64,000 nucleotides of DNA, taken from Sideroxyarcus emersonii. GTDB lineage: Bacteria; Pseudomonadota; Gammaproteobacteria; Burkholderiales; Gallionellaceae. The notes beneath the pieces were generated by a model. The model was not told where the DNA came from. It searched no databases and saw only the letters and a program-made list of their open reading frames with translations. The number at the start of each line of letters is the position of its first letter. Position 1 is the stretch's first letter. The position numbers were made by a program, and so were the translations under genes. The stretch is taken from assembly GCF_021654335.1 (NCBI RefSeq), contig NZ_AP023423.1, positions 2,479,001-2,543,000 on the forward strand. The letters run 5' to 3'. Shown piece after piece: positions 39,749 through 47,596 of the stretch.

Positions 39749-41475
39749 ACTTCCTCCCCCACTACCTCGCCCGGCGCCTGCAGCACATTATCCAGCGGCG
39801 CGTCATTGGGTATGCTGAGCATGCGCAGCGCAGCACCCATCACGTTGCTGAACACCGGGGCCGCAACCAGTCCGCCGTAATAGTCGCGGCCGCCCGGCTC
39901 GTTGACCATCACGGCGACAATCAGGCGCGGATTGGATGCGGGTGCCAGTCCGACGAACGATGCGACATAGCGATTCACATATTTCCCGTTCTCCAGCTTG
40001 TGCGCTGTGCCGGTCTTGCCGGCCACGCGGTAGCCGGTGATCTGTGCCAGCGGCGCGGTACCCCCCGGTTTCACCACCATTTCCATCATGTCGCGCACCG
40101 CTTGTGCGGTCGCATCGGAATAGACTTTGACGCCCAGCGCCGGGGTTTCCTGCTTGAGCAGGGTGATCGGCTTCAGTTCGCCGTTGTTGGCGAACACCGT
40201 ATAGGCGCGTGCCAGTTGCAGCAGGTTCACCGAGATACCGTTGCCATAGGACATCGTCGCCTGTTCGATGGGACGCCATTTTCTGTAGTCGCGCAGTTTG
40301 CCCTCCGCTTCGCCGGGGAACTCGCTTCCCGTCAGGGAGCCGAATCCGTCCTCGCTCAGGCCATGCCATAGCGTTTCCGGCGGCAGGCTGAGCGCGATCT
40401 TGGCCGTGCCGACGTTGCTGGATTTCTGGATGATCTGGGCGACCGTGAGGAACCTCTCGGGATGGGTATCGTGTATCGTGCGGCCGTTCACGGTGAACAC
40501 ACCGCCCGACGTGTCGATGACCGAGTTGGGTTTGATCTTGCCCGCTTCCAGCGCCGTAGCAATGGTGAAAGGCTTCATGGTGGAACCGGGTTCGAACTGA
40601 TCGGTGACCGCATGATTGCGTAGCACCGCCATGCCCGGCTTGTCGCGGTTGTTGGAATTGTAGGAAGGCCAGTTCGCCAGCGCCAGCACTTCGCCGGTCC
40701 TGGCGTCCAGCACGACGATGGAGCCGCCCTTCGCCTTGTTCCGCTCGACCGCCTGCTTGATCTCGCGGAAGGCGAGGGATTGTATTTTGCTGTCGATGCT
40801 CAAGGCGACATCGACTCCCGCCTTGGGCGCGCGCAGGCTGGCCACGTCCTCCACGATGAATCCGCGCCTGTCCTTGATCACCTGCTGGCTGCCGGCTTTG
40901 CCGCCAAGTTGCCCCTGCAGTGCCAGCTCGATGCCCTCCTGCCCGTTGTCATCGACATCGGTGAAACCGATCAGGTGCGCAGTGACTTCGCCACCCGGGT
41001 AGTAACGGCGATATTCGCGCTGCAGCGAAATGCCGGGAATGCCGAGTTTGACGACCTTCGCCGCCTGCTCCGGCGGCAACTGGCGTTTGAGATAGACGAA
41101 CTCGCGCGAGGTAGCCAGTTTGCTCTTCACTTCTGCGGAACTCAGCCCGATGATCTGCGCCAGCTGGGATATCTGCGTCGGGGAAATCTCGACATCGCCC
41201 GGGCTCGCCCATACCGACTCGACCGGCGTGCTCACCGCCAGCGGCTCGCCGTGCCGGTCCGTGATCATGCCGCGGTGCGCGTGGATCTCGACGACGCGCC
41301 CGTAGCGTGCATCCCCTTCCTGTTGCAGGAATCCATTATGGATGCCCTGCAGGTATACCGCACGACCGAGCAAGACAACCAGCCCCGTCAGCAGCAGCAC
41401 GAACAGCACGCGGGAACGCCATGCCGGCAATGCGATCTGCCCCGAGGTTTGTATGGCCGCAGTGGCGTAGTTCAT
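39745..41475 (-). CDS. ftsI: Septal peptidoglycan transpeptidase FtsI (PBP3)
   Basis: FtsI is the septal transpeptidase. The 576 residues have a short cytoplasmic tail and membrane anchor (about 20-40), a pedestal domain and a transpeptidase domain with the catalytic S-x-x-K in GSTMKPF, S-x-N in SSNVG and K-T-G in KTGTAHK. It overlaps ftsL by four bases and murE by four. Confidence 0.97.
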   Translation of the reverse strand: MNYATAAIQTSGQIALPAWRSRVLFVLLLTGLVVLLGRAVYLQGIHNGFLQQEGDARYGRVVEIHAHRGMITDRHGEPLAVSTPVESVWASPGDVEISPTQISQLAQIIGLSSAEVKSKLATSREFVYLKRQLPPEQAAKVVKLGIPGISLQREYRRYYPGGEVTAHLIGFTDVDDNGQEGIELALQGQLGGKAGSQQVIKDRRGFIVEDVASLRAPKAGVDVALSIDSKIQSLAFREIKQAVERNKAKGGSIVVLDARTGEVLALANWPSYNSNNRDKPGMAVLRNHAVTDQFEPGSTMKPFTIATALEAGKIKPNSVIDTSGGVFTVNGRTIHDTHPERFLTVAQIIQKSSNVGTAKIALSLPPETLWHGLSEDGFGSLTGSEFPGEAEGKLRDYRKWRPIEQATMSYGNGISVNLLQLARAYTVFANNGELKPITLLKQETPALGVKVYSDATAQAVRDMMEMVVKPGGTAPLAQITGYRVAGKTGTAHKLENGKYVNRYVASFVGLAPASNPRLIVAVMVNEPGGRDYYGGLVAAPVFSNVMGAALRMLSIPNDAPLDNVLQAPGEVVGEEV

Positions 41476-41756
41476 GGTTGTACCGCCGCTCCACTACCGA
41501 TGCGGATATAGCGAATCTGCCCCGCCTGCGGCATCTGCATCTGCAATTGGCGACTGGCAAGGTTTTCCACTCGCGCCGGCATGGCCAGCGTACCCTGCTC
41601 AAGCTGCAATTGGCCCCACTCCACATCCATCTGCTGCGCCCTGTCCTTTTCCTTCTGCAATTCCACGAACAGCTTGCGCGCCTTGTGCTGGGAGGTGACG
41701 ACACCCAACGCACATGCGATGACTATGGCAAGCAAGAGGACATTCAGCCTAGCCAC
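41472..41756 (-). CDS. ftsL: Cell division protein FtsL
   Basis: FtsL is a small bitopic protein forming a trimer with FtsB and FtsQ. The 94 residues start with GTG at 41754-41756, have one hydrophobic helix (about 4-22) and a leucine-rich coiled-coil region (about 25-70), ending near the peptidoglycan. Overlaps rsmH (8 bases) and ftsI (4 bases). Identity rests on size, topology and position; sequence is poorly conserved in this family. Confidence 0.9.
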   Translation of the reverse strand: MARLNVLLLAIVIACALGVVTSQHKARKLFVELQKEKDRAQQMDVEWGQLQLEQGTLAMPARVENLASRQLQMQMPQAGQIRYIRIGSGAAVQP

Positions 41757-42681
41757 CTAAACGCTCCGCCACTCGCAACACCGCGCTGCGCGCGCGCGGG
41801 TTCGCTGCCACTTCTTCCGGCGATGCCTGGATCGCCTTGCCGACCAGGCGCAACTTCCCTTGCGGCACATCGGCTGCGCGGATCGGCACATGCTTCGGCA
41901 ATTTGTCGCCCTGTGCCATGTCACGCATGAAATGCTTGACCATGCGATCTTCCAGCGAATGAAAGCTGATCACTGCCATGCGCCCGCCCTCTTTCAGATG
42001 ACCCACGCATTGCGGCAGCACGCTCTCGAGTTCCTCGAGCTCGCGGTTGATATAAATCCGTATAGCCTGAAAGGTACGGGTCGCCGGATTCTTGCCGGGT
42101 TCGCGCGTGCGTACACTCTGGGCGACGATGTCGCCGAGCTGTTTCGTGGTGAGGATTTCTCGTTCCTGGCGCGCAGCAACAATCGCCCTTGCAATCTGCC
42201 TAGCAAACCGTTCTTCGCCGTAATCACGTATCACCTCCGCGAGTTCGCCCTCGTCCACCGTAGCCAGCCATTCTGCCGCTGTCTCCCCCCTGCTCGTATC
42301 CATGCGCATATCGAGCGGCGCATCGAACCTGAAACTGAATCCGCGTTGCTCGTCGTCCAGTTGCGGCGACGACACCCCCAGGTCCAGCAACACTCCATCC
42401 ACCTTGTCGATCCCCAGTTCCTGCAGCACTTCTCCGAGATGCTCGAAACCGCTATGCACCATGCGGAAGCGCGCATCGTCGACCGCCCTTCCCGCCTCCA
42501 CCGCTGCCGGATCCTTGTCCAGCGCGATCAGGCTTCCCCGCTCCCCCAGCCGGCGCAGGATCAGGCGGCTGTGTCCGCCGCGCCCGAACGTGCCATCCAC
42601 GTAGATGCCATCCGGCTTCACCTGCAATGCTTCGACTGCTTCGTTCAACAGGACTGTCGCGTGAACCAGCCCCTCGCTCAC
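41749..42681 (-). CDS. rsmH: 16S rRNA m4C1402 methyltransferase RsmH
   Basis: RsmH (MraW) methylates N4 of C1402 in 16S rRNA with S-adenosylmethionine. The 310 residues begin at GTG 42679-42681, overlapping the mraZ stop (GTGA), and contain [13 protein letters not shown], the SAM motif [15 protein letters not shown] and [20 protein letters not shown] longer frame back into mraZ is not used. Confidence 0.97.
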   Translation of the reverse strand: MSEGLVHATVLLNEAVEALQVKPDGIYVDGTFGRGGHSRLILRRLGERGSLIALDKDPAAVEAGRAVDDARFRMVHSGFEHLGEVLQELGIDKVDGVLLDLGVSSPQLDDEQRGFSFRFDAPLDMRMDTSRGETAAEWLATVDEGELAEVIRDYGEERFARQIARAIVAARQEREILTTKQLGDIVAQSVRTREPGKNPATRTFQAIRIYINRELEELESVLPQCVGHLKEGGRMAVISFHSLEDRMVKHFMRDMAQGDKLPKHVPIRAADVPQGKLRLVGKAIQASPEEVAANPRARSAVLRVAERLGG

Positions 42682-43124
42682 AAAGTGAATCCTTCGAGTT
42701 CTGGCGGCAGGTTGTCTGCCGTGAACCCGGTCATCTTCTCGTTCTGCGCCTGCCACCGCGCCTCGTCCCACAACTCGAACTTGTTACCCTGCCCCACCAG
42801 CATCGCGCGCTTGTCCAGCACCGCGAAAGTCCGCAATGTCGGCGAAACCAGCACGCGACCCGCAGCATCCATCACCGCATCTTCGGCATGCCCCACAAGG
42901 AAGCGTTGCAAAGCGCGGATGCGCGGATCAAAGGCGGAGAGTTTCATCAATTTATCGCGAATGGGCTGCCACTCGGGTTGCGGATAGACCAGCAGGCAAC
43001 CGTCGGCATCGGCAGTCAGCACCAGCTGACCCGCGCAATGCGCAAGCAGCATGTCGCGATACCGCGCCGGTATCGCGAGCCTGCCCTTGCTATCCAGATT
43101 GAGTTGTGTCGCCCCTTGGAACAT
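42678..43124 (-). CDS. mraZ: Transcriptional regulator MraZ
   Basis: MraZ is a SpoVT/AbrB-fold ring-shaped DNA-binding protein, first gene of the dcw cluster, which represses its own promoter. The 148 residues contain two tandem AbrB-like units (about 1-50 with [15 protein letters not shown] and 75-125 with [13 protein letters not shown]). The promoter and binding repeats are 5-70 bp upstream. Confidence 0.97.
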   Translation of the reverse strand: MFQGATQLNLDSKGRLAIPARYRDMLLAHCAGQLVLTADADGCLLVYPQPEWQPIRDKLMKLSAFDPRIRALQRFLVGHAEDAVMDAAGRVLVSPTLRTFAVLDKRAMLVGQGNKFELWDEARWQAQNEKMTGFTADNLPPELEGFTL

Positions 43125-43128
43125 CCCG

Positions 43129-43169
43129 TTTCCCCACTATTACCCACTTTTTACCACTTACAGCCACTA
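43129..43169 (-). promoter_or_regulatory. MraZ operator: four 10-bp-phased AGTGG boxes
   Basis: On the minus strand AGTGGCTGTA, AGTGGTAAAA, AGTGGGTAAT and AGTGGGGAAA follow one another with exactly 10-bp spacing (CCACT at 43134, 43144, 43154 and 43164 on the plus strand). The most upstream box overlaps the -10 hexamer. MraZ is known to bind such direct repeats, so this is strong evidence for autorepression of the whole dcw cluster. Confidence 0.85.
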
Positions 43170-43194
43170 TATTGAAAATCGACGGGGTGGTCAA
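43166..43194 (-). promoter_or_regulatory. dcw cluster (mra) promoter
   Basis: On the minus strand TTGACC (43189-43194) and TATAGT (43166-43171) are separated by exactly 17 bases. Transcription should start near 43159, within the MraZ boxes, about 35 bases before the mraZ ATG. Confidence 0.85.
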
Positions 43195-43370
43195 GCAAGA
43201 AAACAGGATTTTTCTTTACGGGACAATGAGTTAGCGCACTTAGTTAATGCAAAACAAATATGCTTAAAAAGCAATGGATTGCGCGGAAAAGCTAAAGTCG
43301 TTTGTGATGCAACAGCAAGGCTGCGCACAAATCGCGAGCAGCATCGACTCGTCGCAAGGGGACCTGCCGG

Positions 43371-43398
43371 GAAAAATGGTCGCGAAAATCTCGACCAA
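43371..43398 (-). terminator. Intrinsic terminator of rnpB
   Basis: The stem TGGTCG (43377-43382 plus strand) / CGACCA (43392-43397) with internal CGAAAAT is followed on the minus strand by TTTTT. It lies just past the 3' end of the RNase P RNA. Confidence 0.75.
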
Positions 43399-43407
43399 CA
43401 AAAGAGG

Positions 43408-43756
43408 TGAAGCTGGCCGGTAAGCCGGGTTCTGTCGTGGACAGTCATTCCTCTAGGCGTTTCGTTACCTGACGCTCAAGCAACCTACCCGCAAGCGACG
43501 CGAGCCACGTCATAGCTTGCCTATTTGGTCTTGCTCCGGATGGGGTTTACCCTGCCGCTGATGTTGCCACCAGCGCGGTGAGCTCTTACCTCGCCATTTC
43601 AACCTTGCCGTTTCCCGAAGGAACTTGGGCGGTATATTTTCTGTGGCACTTTCCATCGCCTCACGGCGTCCGGCCGTTAACCGGCATCCTGCTCTGCGGA
43701 GCCCGGACTTTCCTCTACGCAGCACGAGGTGCGCAGCGACTGTCTGGCCAGCTTCG
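43408..43756 (-). ncRNA. rnpB: RNase P RNA, bacterial class A
   Basis: About 349 bases fold as RNase P RNA. The minus-strand 5' end GAAGCTGGCCAGACAGTCGC pairs with the 3' end GGCCAGCTTC (P1). Conserved core pieces are visible: GAGGAAAGTCCGGGCTCC near 43710, GGTAAGAGCTCACCGCG (about 43573-43590), and the CCGGCTTACCGG region near the 3' end. It matures tRNA 5' ends. Ends are set by the P1 pairing. Confidence 0.93.
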
Positions 43757-43807
43757 GCACGGAGTTTACCACGCGAGGTGGCGGCATCCGACCATCGCGA
43801 TGGTCCA

Positions 43808-44020
43808 TCACTTGCCCTGCAGGGCCTGCCCCGTTTTTTCCAGAGCCTTGCCGCCCTTTTCCAGCGTTTCGTTGCCCAGCTGCTTGGCGCGGTCTACCAA
43901 TGATTCTTTTGCAAACGGATTGGACAGCAGCGGCTTCTCCCGCCCGATATTGACACCAAGTGCCATGCCGATGAGCAGGCCGACCAGCAGGCTGACAAGA
44001 ATGGTTTTGAGTTGCTTCAT
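43808..44020 (-). CDS. Small membrane-anchored protein
   Basis: This 70-residue protein has an N-terminal membrane helix (about 5-24, with LLVGLLIGMALGV) and a charged helical C-terminus (about 35-70) rich in K and E, ending TGQALQGK. I do not recognise a named family. It lies between ppx and rnpB on the same strand, 39 bases from ppx, and a 16-bp palindrome (43790-43805) follows its stop. It could be part of the phoU-ppx transcript. Confidence 0.7.
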   Translation of the reverse strand: MKQLKTILVSLLVGLLIGMALGVNIGREKPLLSNPFAKESLVDRAKQLGNETLEKGGKALEKTGQALQGK

Positions 44021-44059
44021 CGAAGTATGCCTCCAGTTAGTTGCAACGAGTGTGCCGCC

Positions 44060-45535
44060 TTACCCTTCTACCACTTGCATGCTGATACCCAATCCCTTCC
44101 ATTGCTTCATTTCTTCCAGCAACGCAGCTTCGGTGAGCGGGTTCTGCACCAGCCAGCCCGGGGCAAGGACCAGATGGAACTTGGTACCGCTGAAGCGCCC
44201 TTGCATGGCCGGCAGCGCGACATCACCACGATTGCGGTAGATGAGCGCCGCAAGACGCAAGGCCATCACTTGGGCCAGCTGCGACGGCGCATTGAGCATG
44301 CCGCGCACCTTTTCCAGCCCCCCGCGATGCGCCAGCGCCAGCACGCTCAGGTGACCTTGTTCGGTTTTGGAGAATCCGGGCATGTCGGCGTTGGCCAGGA
44401 TGTAGGAAGTGTGCTTGTGGTAGCCGCTATGCGCGACACTGATGCCGATCTCATGCAGGTTCGCCGCCCAGTTGAGCAGGTGCGACTCTTCGTCGCCGAG
44501 CTGGCCATCCAGGAATTGCCTCGCCAGGAAATCCGCCAGACGGGCGACCCGCGCTGCCTGGCGCACGTCCACGTGATAGCGGCGCATGAACTGCTGCACG
44601 GTGACTTCGCGCATGTCATTGTGATGGAAACGGCCGAGCAGGTCGTACAGCAACCCCTCGCGCAATGCACCGAGGGCCGGCTGCATGCGTTCGATACCGA
44701 GTTCACAAAAGGCCGCATACATGATGGCGAAGCCGCCCGGCAGCACCGGGATCCGGTCGGGTTTGAGGCCCAGCACGTCCAGTCTGTTGACGTCGCCAGC
44801 CTTGAGCATCTGGACACGCAATTGTTCCAACCCCTCGCGGGTGATGCCCCCCTCGCTGTAGCCATTCTGCTCGAGTATGTCGCACAGCACGCGGGCGCTG
44901 CCCGAGGAGCCGAATGCGACGTTCCAGTGCCCTTGGGAATACTCCGAAGCGATGGCCTGCACTTCGCTGCGCGCAGCCAACTCGGCCTGCTTGAGGTTGG
45001 CCTTGTTGATCTTGCCATCGGGAAAGTAACGCACGCTGTAGCTGACGCAACCCATGTACAGGCTTTCCAGCTTGAGCGGCTGCAGGCCGTTACCGATGAT
45101 GAACTCGGTAGAGCCGCCGCCGATATCCATCACCAGCCGCCTGCCTTCCGTGTGCGGCAGCGCCCGGGCGACACCAAGATAGATAAGGCGCGCTTCCTCG
45201 CGCCCCGCAATGACGTCGATGGGAAAACCGAGAGCTGCCTCTGCCAGTTGCAGGAATTCCGGGGCATTCTTGGCGACACGCAGTGAATTGGTGCCTACCG
45301 CACGCACTGCTTCACGCGGCAGCCCGCGCAAGCGCTCGCCGAACCGCTGCAAACAGGAAAGTGCGCGCTGTTGTGCCGGCTTGTCGAGCCGCTTGTCTTC
45401 GGTGATGCCGGCAGCCAGGCGCACCGCTTCGCGCAATCCGTCCAGCATGTACAGCTGGTCATTCTCCACACGGGCGATTTGCAGCCGAAAACTGTTGGAG
45501 CCGAGATCGACTGCGGCAAGGATGGGTTGTTGCAC
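44060..45535 (-). CDS. ppx: Exopolyphosphatase, Ppx/GppA family
   Basis: Ppx/GppA proteins release phosphate from the end of polyphosphate (or hydrolyse pppGpp). The 491 residues start with GTG at 45533-45535 and carry the ASKHA phosphate motifs AAVDLGSNSFRL (about 7-18) and VMDIGGGSTEF (about 139-149), followed by HD-like C-terminal regions (LHEIGISVAHSGYHKH). The size fits Ppx. It is five bases from phoU and transcribed with it, which suggests phosphate and polyphosphate control. Confidence 0.93.
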   Translation of the reverse strand: MQQPILAAVDLGSNSFRLQIARVENDQLYMLDGLREAVRLAAGITEDKRLDKPAQQRALSCLQRFGERLRGLPREAVRAVGTNSLRVAKNAPEFLQLAEAALGFPIDVIAGREEARLIYLGVARALPHTEGRRLVMDIGGGSTEFIIGNGLQPLKLESLYMGCVSYSVRYFPDGKINKANLKQAELAARSEVQAIASEYSQGHWNVAFGSSGSARVLCDILEQNGYSEGGITREGLEQLRVQMLKAGDVNRLDVLGLKPDRIPVLPGGFAIMYAAFCELGIERMQPALGALREGLLYDLLGRFHHNDMREVTVQQFMRRYHVDVRQAARVARLADFLARQFLDGQLGDEESHLLNWAANLHEIGISVAHSGYHKHTSYILANADMPGFSKTEQGHLSVLALAHRGGLEKVRGMLNAPSQLAQVMALRLAALIYRNRGDVALPAMQGRFSGTKFHLVLAPGWLVQNPLTEAALLEEMKQWKGLGISMQVVEG

Positions 45536-45540
45536 AGGCG

Positions 45541-46248
45541 TTATTCGAGGACTTCGCGCTCGATCTCTTCCACGGTGACGTGGCGCACATCGCGGCCCTT
45601 GACCATGTACACCACATATTCGGACATGTTCTTGGCATGGTCCCCGATACGCTCGATCGCCTTGGCCACGAACAGGATCTCCAGCGAAGTGGAGATCGTG
45701 CGCGGATCTTCCATCATGAAGGTGATCAGATAGCGCATGATGGAACGGAATTCTTCGTCGACCTGTTCGTCCTGGCGCACCACTTGCGCGGCAGTGGAAA
45801 GATCGAGACGCGCGAAGGCATCCAGCGACTTGCGCAACATGTCCAACGCGATATCGGAAGCGTGCTTGATCTCGTTGTAGCGCGGCAGATACAGGCGCTC
45901 CTTCTGCGACAGCAGCTTGGCCATGCGGGCGATCTTTTCGGCCTCGTCGCCAATGCGCTCCAGGTCGGTGATGGTCTTGATGACCGTCGTGATCATGCGC
46001 AGGTCGCCTGCCGCCGGCTGACGGCGCACCAGGATGCGATTACAGCTCTCATCGATCTCCACTTCCAGCGAGTTCACGCGATGATCGTCGTCGATCACCC
46101 GGTTCATCAGCGCCACGTCGCCGGTAATCAGGGACTCGACCGCCAAGCGTATCTGGCTCTCCACCAGCCCCCCCATCTGCAGGACGCGGGCGCGTACCGC
46201 TTCGAGTTCTGCATCGAACTGTTTCGAGGTGTGTTCGCTACTGGCCAT
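45541..46248 (-). CDS. phoU: Phosphate signalling protein PhoU
   Basis: PhoU is a peripheral metal-binding regulator that connects the Pst transporter with PhoR and affects polyphosphate. The 235 residues have the two-repeat, all-helical PhoU fold with E-x-x-x-D-x-x-x-N metal clusters (VIDDDHRVN, IGDEAEKIARMA, IGDHAKNMSEY). pst genes are not nearby; its partner here is ppx, an arrangement known in betaproteobacteria. Confidence 0.96.
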   Translation of the reverse strand: MASSEHTSKQFDAELEAVRARVLQMGGLVESQIRLAVESLITGDVALMNRVIDDDHRVNSLEVEIDESCNRILVRRQPAAGDLRMITTVIKTITDLERIGDEAEKIARMAKLLSQKERLYLPRYNEIKHASDIALDMLRKSLDAFARLDLSTAAQVVRQDEQVDEEFRSIMRYLITFMMEDPRTISTSLEILFVAKAIERIGDHAKNMSEYVVYMVKGRDVRHVTVEEIEREVLE

Positions 46249-46321
46249 GTCTGTTCCTTAAAAAGGATTATTGCAAATGACGGATGCTACCGATGCGCCG
46301 TTACGATTTTGTTACTCCGGC

Positions 46322-46987
46322 TCAGGCGGTGAGCGTCTTTACGCCCTCCGGCGTGCCCAGCAACAGCACGTCTGCGCCACGGCGGGCGAACAGGCCATTG
46401 GTCACCACACCGGCCAATTGGTTCAATGTGGTCTCCAGTTCCACCGGATTCATGATCTGCAGGTTATGCACATCAAGGATCACGTTACCGTTGTCGGTGG
46501 TGAAACCTTCGCGCAATTTCGGCTGGCCGCCCAGTTTCACCAGTTCGCGCGCGATATAGCTGCGCGCCATCGGGATCACCTCGATCGGCAAAGGAAACTT
46601 GCCCAGCACGTCCACCAGCTTGCTGGCATCGCACACGCAGATGAATTTCTTGCTGGCCGCCGCCACGATCTTTTCGCGCGTCAGGGCGCCACCACCACCC
46701 TTGACCATGTGCATGTGACGCGTGATTTCATCCGCGCCGTCCACGTATACCGGCAGATCGCCCGCATCGTTCAGCGACAGCACTTCGATACCGTGCCCCT
46801 GCAGACGTTTGGCCGATGCTTCCGAACTGGCAACTGCGCCGCGTATCTTATGCTTGATCTTGGCAAGTTCATCGATGAAGAAATTGGCGGTGGAACCTGT
46901 GCCCACGCCGACAATGCAATCGGCCGGTACATAAGCGATCGCGGCCTGAGCGACCGCGCGTTTCAGATCATCCTGTGTCAAAGCCAT
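46322..46987 (-). CDS. rpiA: Ribose-5-phosphate isomerase A
   Basis: RpiA interconverts ribose-5-phosphate and ribulose-5-phosphate in the pentose phosphate (and Calvin) pathways. The 221 residues include [16 protein letters not shown] (phosphate-binding, about 27-42), the catalytic DGADEI and [12 protein letters not shown], all diagnostic. ATG 46987 is preferred to a TTG four codons upstream. It is divergent from the tRNA-Ala gene across 137 bp. Confidence 0.96.
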   Translation of the reverse strand: MALTQDDLKRAVAQAAIAYVPADCIVGVGTGSTANFFIDELAKIKHKIRGAVASSEASAKRLQGHGIEVLSLNDAGDLPVYVDGADEITRHMHMVKGGGGALTREKIVAAASKKFICVCDASKLVDVLGKFPLPIEVIPMARSYIARELVKLGGQPKLREGFTTDNGNVILDVHNLQIMNPVELETTLNQLAGVVTNGLFARRGADVLLLGTPEGVKTLTA

Positions 46988-47124
46988 GCTGTGTCTCAAT
47001 CCCGGGAATAAATATTGTTTCGTGACGGGATTATTGCAGGAATTCGTTAAATTAGGAACCTCGCACGCCAGATCCGGCGCGCCCTTTCCAAATCGGCGTT
47101 TTGCCTTTAGGATTAGGTTGACGT

Positions 47125-47200
47125 GGGGGTGTAGCTCAGTTGGGAGAGCGTCTGGTTCGCAATCAGAAGGTCGTCAGTTCGATCCTGATCACCTCCACCA
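47125..47200 (+). tRNA. tRNA-Ala (anticodon CGC)
   Basis: A complete 76-base cloverleaf with encoded CCA: acceptor GGGGGTG (47125-47131) / CACCTCC (47190-47196), D-arm GCTC/GAGC, anticodon arm TCTGG TTCGCAA TCAGA with anticodon CGC at 47158-47160, and T-arm GTCAG TTCGATC CTGAT. Position 3:70 is G-U (47127 with 47194), the alanine identity pair. It reads GCG codons. Confidence 0.95.
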
Positions 47201-47456
47201 CTAGAAACAACGCCTTATCGCGGCTTGGCGGCCGCTTCCACCCGCAATGGTCCCACAGCGATCCTGAATCGACAGCGCAAAAAAAATGCACTTCGTTGCC
47301 GAAGTGCAAATGTTCTCTTGAGGGAGGAGAAAACAGTGCGAATATTACCGATGCTGGATTACAAAATTATTAAACCCCAACCAGGCATGCAACCTTAATC
47401 ATCCTGCAACACCTGAACCGGATAATGCCTCTCATCCTGTACTGATGGAGATGAAA
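47201..47456. other. Intergenic region with tiny frame and minus-strand terminator
   Basis: A GTG-started 20-codon frame (47336-47398) is preceded by a strong GGGAGGAG site eight bases upstream. A strong minus-strand terminator (47279-47308) is close by. A GATAAT at 47421-47426 resembles a -10 box but has no good -35. The frame could be a leader peptide; I do not annotate it as a gene. Confidence 0.4.
47279..47308 (-). terminator. Strong intrinsic terminator facing leftwards
   Basis: TGCACTTCG (47287-47295) pairs with CGAAGTGCA (47300-47308) across TTGC, with eight A on the left of the plus strand, so the minus strand reads a nine-pair hairpin followed by TTTTTTTT. It probably ends transcripts from mscS, leaving a 3' untranslated region near 290 bases, or ends an unannotated minus-strand RNA. 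Confidence 0.85.
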
Positions 47457-47570
47457 ATGAAGGTTACTTATCCGATTATCGACATTCTGCGTTCTTTCAC
47501 GGAAGCGTTATCGAACTGCGTGAATGTGATCTTTCCAATAGCCATCTTGACCCTGATCTGCACCGCCTGA
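47457..47570 (+). CDS. Possible 37-residue hydrophobic peptide
   Basis: ATG at 47457 lies six bases after GGAG (47447-47450). The 37-residue product starts MKVTYPIIDILRS and ends with a hydrophobic run FPIAILTLICTA, compatible with one membrane helix and two cysteines (residues 21 and 35). An in-frame ATG at 47451 would add two residues. No family is recognised. A 14-bp palindrome (47574-47587) follows. It may be a real small membrane protein, a toxin-like peptide or chance. Confidence 0.4.
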   Translation: MKVTYPIIDILRSFTEALSNCVNVIFPIAILTLICTA

Positions 47571-47596
47571 TTGTGGCCTGCAGGCCATAGCGATTC

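Noticed and set aside
43191..43448. Minus-strand frame across the mra promoter and rnpB 3' end
   Set aside because: It overlaps the rnpB terminator and the dcw promoter and has no protein-like features.
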